Below are positions 1-7,128 of a DNA stretch of 64,000 nt, in pieces; within the stretch, counting starts at the first letter, position 1; each line of letters starts with the position of its first letter. The notes beneath the pieces are model-generated. The model did not search any database and was not told the DNA's origin. It saw only the letters and a list, made by a program, of their open reading frames with translations. The DNA lies in contig ONII01000009.1 in the NCBI GenBank assembly GCA_900317845.1, positions 1 through 64,000 of the forward strand, read 5' to 3'. A program made the position numbers and the translations under genes. Source of the stretch: an uncultured Bacteroidales bacterium (GTDB lineage: Bacteria > Bacteroidota > Bacteroidia > Bacteroidales > UBA932).

Positions 1-834
1 GGTGCGGATTTCGGTGACGGCCAGGTGTCGATGAGCATGATCTACTGCAGCTGGAATCTGCCGCAGGTGCTGGGGCTGGAACTCCTCGAAGGAAGGGATT
101 TCAATGAAGGCGAGTTCGGCCCGATTCTGTTCACGCAGGATCTCAAGGCGCACGGCGCCGAGATGGAGGTATATGCCGATGAATTCGGCGACGGTGCACC
201 GATTGTTGGATTCATCAAGAATGTGAACATCACTTCCATGCGCAAGGCAGATTCTCCGGTGGCGTTCCAGGTGCATACCAGCAAGGGACACACCATGCCG
301 TTCGCCTATCTCCGGCTGACGGAAGGCTCCGACCGCCTGGCTGCCACCGAAAAGATCCAGACCATCCTCCGGGATATGGACCCGACGATGCCGTTTGAGG
401 TGCAGTTCTACGATGCCATCGGCAAAAACCTGTACAGCGGCGAGGAGCGCCTGCGGCTGGCCGTGTGGCTGTTCTCGCTGCTGGCGGTACTGCTCTCGCT
501 TGTAGGCATCTGGGGCCAGGTGCTGATGGACGTGCAGTACAAACGGATGGAGATTTCCGTAAAGCGGGTGTTCGGGGCCGACATGGGCCAGATTACCGGC
601 GAAGGCTTGATGCTGTATCTGAGGACGGTGGCCATCTGTTATGTGATTGCGGCGCCCATCGGCTGGCTGGTAGTGAGGTATTACCTGCAGCAGTTCTCCC
701 ACCGGGTGGGCTTCATGCCGTCGGTGTTCCTGCTGGCGCTGGTGATTGTGGGCTTGCTCTGCGCCGCCGTGGTTCTGTATCACTATCTCAAGACTGCCAG
801 GATGAATCCGGCGGAGACGCTTAAGAACGAGTAG
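1..834 (+). CDS. FtsX/MacB-type ABC transporter permease, C-terminal part (5' end outside window)
   Basis: The frame is open from the first base, so the gene begins upstream. The visible part has a periplasmic MacB-like region (about 140 residues) followed by three membrane segments and an FtsX-type C-terminus ending in NPAETLKNE. This tail, and the loop with KRVFGA between the first two helices, are typical of Bacteroidota MacB/FtsX permeases, which work with a separate ATPase and usually move lipoproteins, peptides or drugs out of the inner membrane. The ATPase is not in the window. The family call is firm; the substrate is unknown. Confidence 0.85.
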   Translation, partial: GADFGDGQVSMSMIYCSWNLPQVLGLELLEGRDFNEGEFGPILFTQDLKAHGAEMEVYADEFGDGAPIVGFIKNVNITSMRKADSPVAFQVHTSKGHTMPFAYLRLTEGSDRLAATEKIQTILRDMDPTMPFEVQFYDAIGKNLYSGEERLRLAVWLFSLLAVLLSLVGIWGQVLMDVQYKRMEISVKRVFGADMGQITGEGLMLYLRTVAICYVIAAPIGWLVVRYYLQQFSHRVGFMPSVFLLALVIVGLLCAAVVLYHYLKTARMNPAETLKNE

Positions 835-944
835 GCTTCATAAGCAGTTAAACATAAATACTTTCTATCCTGATGCCGGGCGGGGCCTGGGAGGGTTCCG
901 TCCGGCGGAGGGAGAAATAATGAAATTTTACATGCAAGATTTCG

Positions 945-952
945 TACTTTTG
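945..952 (+). promoter_or_regulatory. -7 promoter box for the lipoprotein gene
   Basis: TACTTTTG matches the Bacteroidota -7 consensus TAnnTTTG, 22 bp before the ATG at 975. No clear -33 box is seen. Confidence 0.45.
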
Positions 953-974
953 TACGTTTACTAAGAAAAAGACG

Positions 975-1444
975 ATGATGAAGATACTGAGAGCTTTGAT
1001 TTGTGCGGCGCTGCTGGTGGCAGGTTTGAGCGGTTGTGAGAAGATCGACGTGAACAAGCTGGAAGGCACTTGGACCGAACAGTATGACCCCACGGTTTTC
1101 GCGATGGATTGAACAAGCTGGAAGGCACTTGGACCGAACAGTATGACCCCACGGTTTTCGCGATGGATGGTTCGGTGACGTTCACCTTTGATGGGAACAA
1201 CGGTTATCAACTTCACGTATATGATGCCCTAAGCGGTGAATCGCACGACTACAGCGGCCACTATGCCATCGACCTGATTAACAAGGGCACCATTACCATC
1301 AATCCGGCAATGTCTGACTTCAGCAATGTCACCTATAAGCTTGTGAAGCTGACTTCAAAGGAGATGGAATGGCAGAAAGAGGGTACGACCTATTCTGTCG
1401 GGACGTGGGGCTCTGATTACCGGCACTTTGTGCGGGGAAAATAG
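975..1444 (+). pseudogene. Small lipoprotein gene disrupted by a 59-bp tandem duplication
   Basis: From ATG 975 the product starts with a lipoprotein signal ending LSGCEK, then NKLEGTW, a start typical of small lipocalin-like Bacteroidota lipoproteins. The frame stops at TGA 1110-1112 after 45 codons. Bases 1051-1109 are repeated exactly at 1110-1168. Because 59 is not a multiple of three, the second copy throws the rest out of frame. Removing one copy restores a single 136-residue lipoprotein ending at TAG/TAA 1442-1444. Either the gene is recently broken, or it is reversibly switched by slippage, or the repeat is an assembly error. Function unknown. Confidence 0.8.
1051..1168 (+). repeat. 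Perfect 59-bp tandem duplication
   Basis: Copies at 1051-1109 and 1110-1168 are identical. They begin TGAACAAGCTGG and end GCGATGGAT. The junction creates the premature TGA of the surrounding lipoprotein gene. Confidence 0.95.
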
Positions 1445-1470
1445 ATCCTTCGGCTTCGCCTCAGGATGAC
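1443..1470 (-). repeat. Dispersed short repeat (GTCATCCTGAG... type)
   Basis: On the minus strand it reads GTCATCCTGAGGCGAAGCCG then AAGGATCT. A related copy lies at 33616-33643 on the plus strand (GTCATCCCGAGCGGAGCGAG then GGATCT). It sits directly after a gene end. Role unknown. Confidence 0.5.
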
Positions 1471-1533
1471 ATTCCATAGAATGACAAAACTGCCGTTATC
1501 TCAGAGTGAGGTGGCGGCGGTTTTGGATATGTT

Positions 1534-1587
1534 ACGGATAGCGGGCTAAAAAGGTGAAAATAGAAGGTTTTTAGCCCGTTATACGAG
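1534..1587. repeat. Inverted repeat around TTTTTAGCCCG
   Basis: A left arm ending GCGGGCTAAAAA (to 1552) faces a right arm TTTTTAGCCCGTTATACG (1570-1586), giving an AT-flanked hairpin of about 12 bp with a 16-base loop. The right arm overlaps the stop codon of the minus-strand AAA+ remnant. Related copies of the arm occur at 1769-1790, 1997-2014 and, shorter, 12487-12500. Confidence 0.5.
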
Positions 1588-1785
1588 AAGATCCTGGAGA
1601 GTTACGAAGCTGCTGACGGTGTCGCTCCAGGCGTTTTCTTTGACCGGTTTGACGGTGATGAGGGTGACGAGGATGTTCTTGTCGGTGCCGGTTTCTTGCT
1701 GGAATGCGCTGACGCGATTGTCTATCTTATCGGCTTTTGAAGAACTTTGCTTGATGCAAACCTGAAATGTATCGGATAATGGGCT
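1579..1785 (-). pseudogene. C-terminal remnant of an AAA+ ATPase
   Basis: The minus strand is open for 69 codons up to TAA 1581-1579. The peptide contains AFQQETGTDKNILVTLIT and NAWSDTVSSFVTLQDLL. That pattern (T..K.i..tlIT....N.wS..V...VTL.DLL) matches the extreme C-terminus of bacterial AAA+ ATPases of the ATPase_2/DUF234 kind. P-loop and middle domains are absent and there is no start codon. I read it as a decayed fragment; the family assignment is from recalled pattern only. Confidence 0.5.
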
Positions 1786-2014
1786 AAAAACATCAAAAAT
1801 CGATTTTATTTAAATAAGTAAATGGGAAGTTAGTAGAGGGAAGTAAGTTCTCATCTGGAGACTAACTTCCCTTTCGCTCAATCTTCCAAGATTGTTTTTT
1901 TAAAGAATTTCAATCTTCCAAGATTGTTTTGAATATTTGCATTGATTTAAAGCAAAGAATAACTTCCCATGGCTTGATTATTTTTAATTGAAATGCTTTT
2001 AGCCCGCTATACGA
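1769..2014. repeat. Nested inverted-repeat block of about 245 bp
   Basis: Outer arms are GGGCTAAAAA (1781-1790) and CTTTTAGCCCGCTATACG (1996-2013). Inside lie a perfect 11-bp inverted repeat, GGGAAGTTAGT (1824-1834) with ACTAACTTCCC (1861-1871), and a longer-range pair, ATGGGAAGTTA (1822-1832) with TAACTTCCCAT (1960-1970). The block contains no open gene. It looks like a MITE-like or recombined remnant containing an orphan promoter. Confidence 0.45.
1879..1939 (+). promoter_or_regulatory. Orphan twin-palindrome operator and -7 box
   Basis: CAATCTTCCAAGATTG occurs at 1879-1894 and 1911-1926. Five bases later is AATATTTG (1932-1939), close to the -7 consensus. The layout (16-bp palindrome, spacer, second palindrome, 5 nt, -7 box) is the same as upstream of the ATPase gene at 6882. 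The ATG that follows at 1969 reaches a stop after two codons, so the controlled gene is gone. Confidence 0.55.
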
Positions 2015-2068
2015 ATTGGAATCGGCCTTCCGGTATTATTCGCCAGGAGCCTTGACAATACAACAAGA

Positions 2069-2100
2069 AACGGCAAATCCAAATGATTGGACTTGCCGTT
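2069..2100 (-). terminator. Terminator-like hairpin after the 2130-2750 lipoprotein gene
   Basis: AACGGCAAATCCA (2069-2081) pairs with TGGACTTGCCGTT (2088-2100), 13 bp with one wobble. On the minus strand it is followed by TCTTGTTGT, a weak U tract. Confidence 0.6.
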
Positions 2101-2129
2101 AATCAAACTTGAATTATTGAGCTTACCTG

Positions 2130-2750
2130 CTAATAATAACCATCATAAGGAGTAACGTCGTTAGCAAAACGGATGGTGATGATGTCGCCAGCTGTTGATG
2201 TAATAACGATGTTGATATCGGCATCTTTATTCTGATGTCCCTCATAATCGATATAGGACGCGAATTGATAGGACTTGATTTGGACATCCTTAATCAGCTC
2301 GTTTCCACCCTTGTACTTACCTTGGTCCATGGGGATATTAAGACAAGAACCGAATCCCAGTGATTCATCGAGCCCATTAATAATAATCTGGTCGATGTAC
2401 TGCCCTGGCAGGTTATACTCAATACCATTATGACGGAACCCGTAAATCGTTACGAGGGCTTCTACCTGGTCCCAGCGAGGACCTTCCGTGAACTTCTCTT
2501 GGTAAAAATGACACCTGTGGGATGAACCTTTACTTGGATCGGCGACGCCCCCACCTACGAATACGGAGCCAATAGAATAAACAAGGGTACCGTCAATAGT
2601 AAGCGTGCCACTATCAGCCTTAGTGGTATTAGCAGGCTTTACGATAACCGCATTCCCATTGGCATTGTCGGAGTCTAATATTCCCTTTTCGCATCCAATC
2701 AAGCAACATCCCATCAAGAGAGTGGATATCAAAGCTAACTTGTATCTCAT
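2130..2750 (-). CDS. Hypothetical lipoprotein
   Basis: 206 residues. The N-terminus is a lipoprotein signal with lipobox LIGCEK (Cys about 20), so the product should be anchored in a membrane of the envelope. The remainder looks soluble and beta-rich, with one internal Cys (GFGSCLN). I do not recognise a family. The gene has its own promoter (2800-2831) and hairpin terminator (2069-2100), so it is probably transcribed alone. It sits among repeats and gene remnants, which suggests accessory DNA. Confidence 0.8.
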   Translation of the reverse strand: MRYKLALISTLLMGCCLIGCEKGILDSDNANGNAVIVKPANTTKADSGTLTIDGTLVYSIGSVFVGGGVADPSKGSSHRCHFYQEKFTEGPRWDQVEALVTIYGFRHNGIEYNLPGQYIDQIIINGLDESLGFGSCLNIPMDQGKYKGGNELIKDVQIKSYQFASYIDYEGHQNKDADINIVITSTAGDIITIRFANDVTPYDGYY

Positions 2751-2799
2751 ATCCTTTGTTTTTTTATTTATAAACGCGTTGAGAGTTAGAATCTTGCTT

Positions 2800-2831
2800 C
2801 AAAGGTATGGAAAAAAAAGCAATCGTCCAAA
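2800..2831 (-). promoter_or_regulatory. -33/-7 promoter of the 2130-2750 gene
   Basis: On the minus strand TTTG (2831-2828), then 20 bp, then TACCTTTG (2807-2800). This is a full match to the Bacteroidota promoter consensus. Confidence 0.75.
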
Positions 2832-2866
2832 TTTGTCCATTTCTTAATGTATTGCATTCCAAGGCT

Positions 2867-2971
2867 ATGGCAGGGCTAAAGGAATGGGAAGAGTTTCTGA
2901 TTGCCATTATTGCCGGATGCGCCATTGCCCTGGGCGTGGTGTTTATGAGCAGGAAGAAGGAGGCGCTGTAA
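2867..2971 (+). CDS. 34-residue single-pass membrane peptide
   Basis: ATG 2867 to TAA 2971. It has one hydrophobic segment (FLIAIIAGCAIALGVVF) followed by a basic tail, SRKKEAL. The frame-3 stretch just after it (about 2970-3035) could encode another short hydrophobic segment ending VYY before TGA, but lacks a start. Both precede the 105-residue membrane protein, so they may be small subunits of the same transporter or debris of a larger permease. Unrecognised. Confidence 0.35.
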   Translation: MAGLKEWEEFLIAIIAGCAIALGVVFMSRKKEAL

Positions 2972-3041
2972 TTACAGCGGGCCTGTTTATGTAGGCTTGA
3001 TTTTTGCGGGAATCATCGGCCTGGTTTACTACTGACGAAGA

Positions 3042-3359
3042 ATGACCCTCCGGGACCGCATATCACTCACTTGGCGCTATGGAAAAGGCATTTTCCTGAT
3101 TGGTGCGGTATATAACCTGGTATGCGCAGGTTCTCAAACCTTGGGGTTTTCATACACTTTTATGGTGGATTCTTTTATCCTGAAAGGGGTTCTTATGGCC
3201 ATTACCCTGAATTTGGTGAAGCAATTCCGCGACAGGGATGCTATCTTCTTCTACATTAACCTGGGGTTATCTCGCAGGAAACTGCTTATCAGTGTCGTTC
3301 TGATAGATTTTCTTTCACTTGCAGTTCTTATGGCTATCATGCATCTCATCTATGGATAA
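3042..3359 (+). CDS. Small integral membrane protein, partner of the ABC ATPase
   Basis: 105 residues with three hydrophobic segments (about 15-30, 45-60, 85-103) and a basic loop containing LSRRKL. The stop codon lies inside the start of the next gene (ATGGATAA, 8-bp overlap), so the two are translationally coupled. It is far smaller than a normal ABC permease, so it would have to act as an oligomer or be a truncated permease half. I do not recognise the family. Confidence 0.65.
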   Translation: MTLRDRISLTWRYGKGIFLIGAVYNLVCAGSQTLGFSYTFMVDSFILKGVLMAITLNLVKQFRDRDAIFFYINLGLSRRKLLISVVLIDFLSLAVLMAIMHLIYG

Positions 3360-4014
3360 GCACAAACTCATAGTGGACAGCGTGGTGGTTCGATTTGGCC
3401 AGAAGACGGTCCTTAGCGGTGGCTATATTACCTCCGAAACCGGAATGGTAACCGGACTGCTTGGTCGCAACGGTGCCGGCAAATCCTGTATGTTCCGTGC
3501 CCTAATGGGCGGCCTTCGGGTAGAGAACGTGATGGTAAGTATCGACGAAAAGCCCATTGACAGACAGACTATCGGCCAATATATCAAATATTTGCCGCAG
3601 GGTCGGCTGATTCCGGAAGGGATGCAGCTTCACCGGGCCTTTGACTTGTATGGTGTGAACTATTGGACCTTTGTCAATAGGGTGCCAAAGTTTTCCCGCC
3701 ATTACGATTCACCCATTTACGAACTCTCCGGTGGTGAAGCACGGCTGGCAGAATTATACCTTGTGCTGCTGAGCGAGGCGCCGTTTTACATTCTGGACGA
3801 GCCGTTTACGCAGGTAGATCCTGTGAACATTGATGAGGTAAAGGCGCTGATTCGGGAACGCAGCAAGGACCACGGCATCATCGTCACGGACCATAACTAC
3901 GACGCCATTTCCTCTGTTGCGGATAACCTTTTCGTGATAGCCGATGGCTACACCAGCCCCGTACGATGCAGGGAAGATTTGGTCCGGTACGGGTATCTGA
4001 GGGCAGAGGATTAA
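3352..4014 (+). CDS. ABC transporter ATP-binding protein
   Basis: 220 residues from ATG 3352, chosen because it overlaps the upstream stop and gives the usual N-terminus. All ATPase motifs are present: Walker A GRNGAGKS (38-45), signature LSGGE, Walker B FYILDEPF, and H-loop TDHNY. Length fits a lone nucleotide-binding subunit. It would power whatever the 105-residue membrane protein forms. Substrate unknown. Confidence 0.85.
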   Translation: MDKHKLIVDSVVVRFGQKTVLSGGYITSETGMVTGLLGRNGAGKSCMFRALMGGLRVENVMVSIDEKPIDRQTIGQYIKYLPQGRLIPEGMQLHRAFDLYGVNYWTFVNRVPKFSRHYDSPIYELSGGEARLAELYLVLLSEAPFYILDEPFTQVDPVNIDEVKALIRERSKDHGIIVTDHNYDAISSVADNLFVIADGYTSPVRCREDLVRYGYLRAED

Positions 4015-4025
4015 GTTTGCTATGA

Positions 4026-5312
4026 TTAACCCTTCAGACAAGCCAAGGGAATGACGTGGACGCCGTCGGGACGGGTATAGGCGTATTCGCCGCCGGTGAT
4101 GACCATGAGGAGGTCCGGTTCGCGAAGGGGAACTTGTTTCTCTTCTTCGTTGTGTTTACGAATGAGGCCCACCAGTTCTTTGAGGTGCCCCGCACCATCA
4201 TCTATCTCGGCGCTGCCCAATTTGCATTCTATGAGTGCGTAACGGCCGTCTTCCAGGTGCAGGACAATGTCGGCCTCCAGGCCGTAGCGGTCACGGTAGT
4301 GGGAGATCTCGCCGTCGAGCGGGGCGGAATAGACCTTGAGGTCCCTCACGCACATACATTCGAAGATGAATCCGAATGTCTTGAGCTGGGTGAGTAGCTG
4401 GCCCGGGCCGAGGCCCAGGGAGGCCACGGCAACGGAGGGGTCGCAGAAACTGCGCTTCTCACCGCTGCGGATGGCGGTCTTGGAACGAATGGAAGGATTC
4501 CAGGCGCCGATGTCCTGGATGACGAAGAGTTTCTCCAATTCCGCTACGTATTTGTCAAAGGTGCTGCGGGAGAGGGAGTCGTTGTTGGCGGTCACATCAG
4601 CTAAGATGGTGGATTTGTCCACCATGGCTGAAACGTTGCGGGCATAGGAGCGAAGGATGGCCCGGGCAATCTTGGGGTCGAGTTTTTCCTTGGCGGCCTT
4701 GGAGATGTCTTTGTCGCAGACGGTCTTGACGTAATTCTTGGCTACGAGGAGTTTACCGCGCTCGGTTTTGGGTCGCAGAGCTGCAGGCCAGCCGCCACGG
4801 CATGCCGCGAAGATAAGGTCTTCTACGCTCATCTTCGAGCGGGCACCCAGGTCCGTCTTGGGATTGTCAAAAAGGGCCTCCAGGGAGATGTCTCCGGTGG
4901 ACTCTCCGGATTCGTACAGGCTCATGGGGTACATCGTGAGGTCAGCAATACGGCCGGTGCCGGTGTGTGCGGCCTCATCCGTGTCGGCCGCAGCTGATCC
5001 GGTGAGGATGAACTGCGAGGGTTTCTGCCGGCGATCGCAGGCTACACGGACGGCATCCCAGAGGGTGGGGGCATCCTGCCATTCGTCAATCAGGCGGGGC
5101 GTTTTGCCTTCCAGAAGGAGAGACGCTTTGGTGAGGGCGGTGGCCAGGTATTCGTCCCGTTTGTCGGTATCCTGCAATTCTATGATGCTGGCTGCCTTCT
5201 GCTTTGCCGTGGTGGTTTTACCGCACCATTTGGGGCCTTCTATATTGACGGCTCCGAAGGCGTCCAGGTAGTCTTGCAACTGGTCATCAATGACTCTCTT
5301 TAAGTAGTCCAT
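4026..5312 (-). CDS. AAA+ ATPase with DUF4143 C-terminal domain
   Basis: 428 residues. The N-terminal ATPase_14-type AAA domain has the P-loop GPKWCGKT (26-33), the Walker B segment LIDEWQDAP and the sensor FILTGSAA. The C-terminal half is a DUF4143 domain with the nuclease-like strand ALIECKLG. Members are widespread in Bacteroidota and often lie among accessory genes; no cellular role is established. The start is preceded by a hairpin that ends at the ATG and, further up, by 23-bp direct repeats. It converges on the ABC ATPase gene with 11 bp between. Confidence 0.85.
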   Translation of the reverse strand: MDYLKRVIDDQLQDYLDAFGAVNIEGPKWCGKTTTAKQKAASIIELQDTDKRDEYLATALTKASLLLEGKTPRLIDEWQDAPTLWDAVRVACDRRQKPSQFILTGSAAADTDEAAHTGTGRIADLTMYPMSLYESGESTGDISLEALFDNPKTDLGARSKMSVEDLIFAACRGGWPAALRPKTERGKLLVAKNYVKTVCDKDISKAAKEKLDPKIARAILRSYARNVSAMVDKSTILADVTANNDSLSRSTFDKYVAELEKLFVIQDIGAWNPSIRSKTAIRSGEKRSFCDPSVAVASLGLGPGQLLTQLKTFGFIFECMCVRDLKVYSAPLDGEISHYRDRYGLEADIVLHLEDGRYALIECKLGSAEIDDGAGHLKELVGLIRKHNEEEKQVPLREPDLLMVITGGEYAYTRPDGVHVIPLACLKG

Positions 5313-5340
5313 AATTGCGCTGTTTAATTCTGGCGCAATT
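5313..5340 (-). promoter_or_regulatory. Hairpin immediately before the ATPase start codon
   Basis: AATTGCGC (5313-5320) and GCGCAATT (5333-5340) form a perfect 8-bp inverted repeat with a 12-base loop. In the mRNA the stem ends next to the AUG at 5312, so it could hide the start site or serve as an operator. Confidence 0.5.
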
Positions 5341-5384
5341 TAGGCATTTTACAGCACTCTACCAAATATTCCCGCAAAAATTGA

Positions 5385-5453
5385 CGGTAAAATTTGCGGC
5401 AATTTGGCGGTAACATTTGTGGTAAAATGGCGGTGAGATTTGCGGTGGAATGG
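5385..5453 (-). repeat. Three 23-bp direct repeats upstream of the AAA+ ATPase gene
   Basis: On the plus strand the units are CGGTAAAATTTG+CGGCAATTTGG, CGGTAACATTTG+TGGTAAAATGG and CGGTGAGATTTG+CGGTGGAATGG: alternating 12- and 11-bp half-units, three times. They lie just upstream of a -7-like AATATTTG (minus strand, about 5372-5365). They may be iterated binding sites for a regulator. Confidence 0.55.
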
Positions 5454-5525
5454 GGTTGTTAGATTGATTCAAGGTAGGAAATGATGCCATCAACATGGGC
5501 GCCTCCGGATCCGTGGGTGAGGTGA

Positions 5526-5672
5526 CCTTCTATCACCGGAACGGGAAGTGCTATTACCGGAAGCGCTCGCATCGCCAAGTATCAAGTGTATGCCCGGTTC
5601 ATCCTTATAGACGCTGTGACCGGCTATAGAAGCCAGTCACAGGACTATTCGACGATTATTTTTGCGCGTTAA
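5526..5672 (+). pseudogene. Possible C-terminal remnant of a protein gene
   Basis: A 48-codon open stretch ends at TAA 5670-5672. It reads like a real protein tail (YARFILIDAVTGYR, then DYSTIIFAR) but follows an in-frame stop at 5523 and has no start. A second frame upstream also reads protein-like (GEVTFYHRNGKCYYRK, from about 5480). I take the 5313-5676 gap to hold a frameshifted relic. No family recognised. Confidence 0.3.
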
Positions 5673-5676
5673 ACGG

Positions 5677-6882
5677 CTAATAAAGGAGACCAAACATCCA
5701 TAGCGGAATTCTAGCACCATATCCGGTTTCTATACCATCTACGGCCAGATAACTGTTGGGTATATCTGCAATTTGGTCAAATGTCTTTCCTTCTCCGCCC
5801 ACTTCAAAGAGATACTTGCCATTAACCAGGAAGTCTCCCTTAGGCGGCATCTGAACGGTCCCAACGGATGCACACTGGTCTATGAAGAATGTCTCCCTCA
5901 GTGTTCCAATCTCAATCTTGGGTGATAACGCGTACATTAGGTTGGTATTTCCCAGATAAATCTTTTCGGGGTTAACCAACTTCTTATAGCTCTTGAGTTC
6001 TACGGTAAGGAGTTCCAGAATTTCCGCCTTGTCCAGTTTATAGAGAAGTTTCAGAAGCGTATCCCTGGTGGTTCCAAGAGAAGTGGCCAACTTGTCCACA
6101 TTTGGCTGTAGAGGAACATTCTCAGCAATTATCATCAAAAGTTTCTTACATTTATCCACCGTGTCATATGTGATTTTCTCCACGGCCGGCAAATCACTTT
6201 CAATGACAGTATCGACGACTTCTTTCAGTCGTACAATGAAATCCTTGCCTGCATCCCTGTAAAAAGGATAGACACCGGTGTGAAGGTAGGTATCGAAAGC
6301 CACCAGTACCTTTGTCTTTGAGACAATGTCCATAGCAATGGGGACATGGTTTGCCAGGAGTTCTTCTAGCGTCACCGCATTTATTTTCAGGATGCCGTCA
6401 TATTCCAAATACTCCCTGAATGACATACCTTTCAAGGTATAGGGCGTCTGTCTTCTGGACATATCCACTTTGGCATTGTCAATTTCAAGCAGCGAGGAGC
6501 CGGTATAGACTATTCTGAGGTCGTGGAGCTCGTCTACAAGCGTTTTAAGGATGCCGCTCCATCCTTTGTACTTATGAACTTCGTCAATATAGAATTCGGT
6601 AATACCTCTTTTGTACATGAACTTAATCAGGTCCTGAAGTTCATGCGTCCTAAACCAGTAATGATCCAGAGAGATATAGAATGTATCATCCGGATTGGCA
6701 TATTTCTCCTTGATTCGCTGCAGCAGCATAGTTGTTTTACCTACTCCACGCTCTCCCATAATTCCAATGACGCTTGAGTCCCAGTTAATCTGTGGATAGA
6801 GGTAACGTTTGAAGTCCAGTGATACCTGGGAGAGTTTACTATGATAAAACTCAACAATTGGGCGAATATCTGCAAGTTCCAT
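5677..6882 (-). CDS. AAA+ ATPase (ATPase_14/DUF4143-like)
   Basis: 401 residues. It has a P-loop GERGVGKT (43-50), Walker B FYIDEVHKY and sensor VYTGSSLL, with a C-terminal domain ending in a short beta-rich segment (YLFEVGGEGKT). This is the common Bacteroidota family annotated only as ATP-binding protein. It is a different branch from the 4026-5312 protein. The promoter carries two 16-bp palindromes next to a TATATTTG box, which suggests tight or self-regulated expression. Role unknown. Confidence 0.85.
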   Translation of the reverse strand: MELADIRPIVEFYHSKLSQVSLDFKRYLYPQINWDSSVIGIMGERGVGKTTMLLQRIKEKYANPDDTFYISLDHYWFRTHELQDLIKFMYKRGITEFYIDEVHKYKGWSGILKTLVDELHDLRIVYTGSSLLEIDNAKVDMSRRQTPYTLKGMSFREYLEYDGILKINAVTLEELLANHVPIAMDIVSKTKVLVAFDTYLHTGVYPFYRDAGKDFIVRLKEVVDTVIESDLPAVEKITYDTVDKCKKLLMIIAENVPLQPNVDKLATSLGTTRDTLLKLLYKLDKAEILELLTVELKSYKKLVNPEKIYLGNTNLMYALSPKIEIGTLRETFFIDQCASVGTVQMPPKGDFLVNGKYLFEVGGEGKTFDQIADIPNSYLAVDGIETGYGARIPLWMFGLLY

Positions 6883-6902
6883 AATTCAATTCTTTTTCGG
6901 CA

Positions 6903-6964
6903 CAAATATACAAAACACTTTTGGAAAAGTGAAATTATTATTTAAAATCACTTTTGGAAAAGCG
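6903..6964 (-). promoter_or_regulatory. Twin-palindrome operator and -7 box of the 5677-6882 ATPase
   Basis: On the minus strand the order is palindrome (6964-6949, one mismatch), palindrome CACTTTTCCAAAAGTG (6931-6916, perfect 7-bp arms), five bases, then TATATTTG (6910-6903). The same order and spacing occur in the orphan block at 1879-1939 with a different palindrome sequence. Confidence 0.6.
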
Positions 6965-7128
6965 AATCCTTCGTTTTATTTCTCCATCTCCTGCTCGAAG
7001 AGCTTCATGGCATCGGCCTTGGACTTCGGGGCGGGATGCCACTGGAGAGGGCGAAACAGATGAAGGTGCGGCGGCCGGACCTTTATTCCCCTCGAGTAGG
7101 CAGGAGAAAGACCGGATACCGTGGACCA

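Noticed and set aside
5385-5453. CRISPR-like repetition
   Set aside because: Half-units of 11-12 bp without spacers; more like iterated binding sites.
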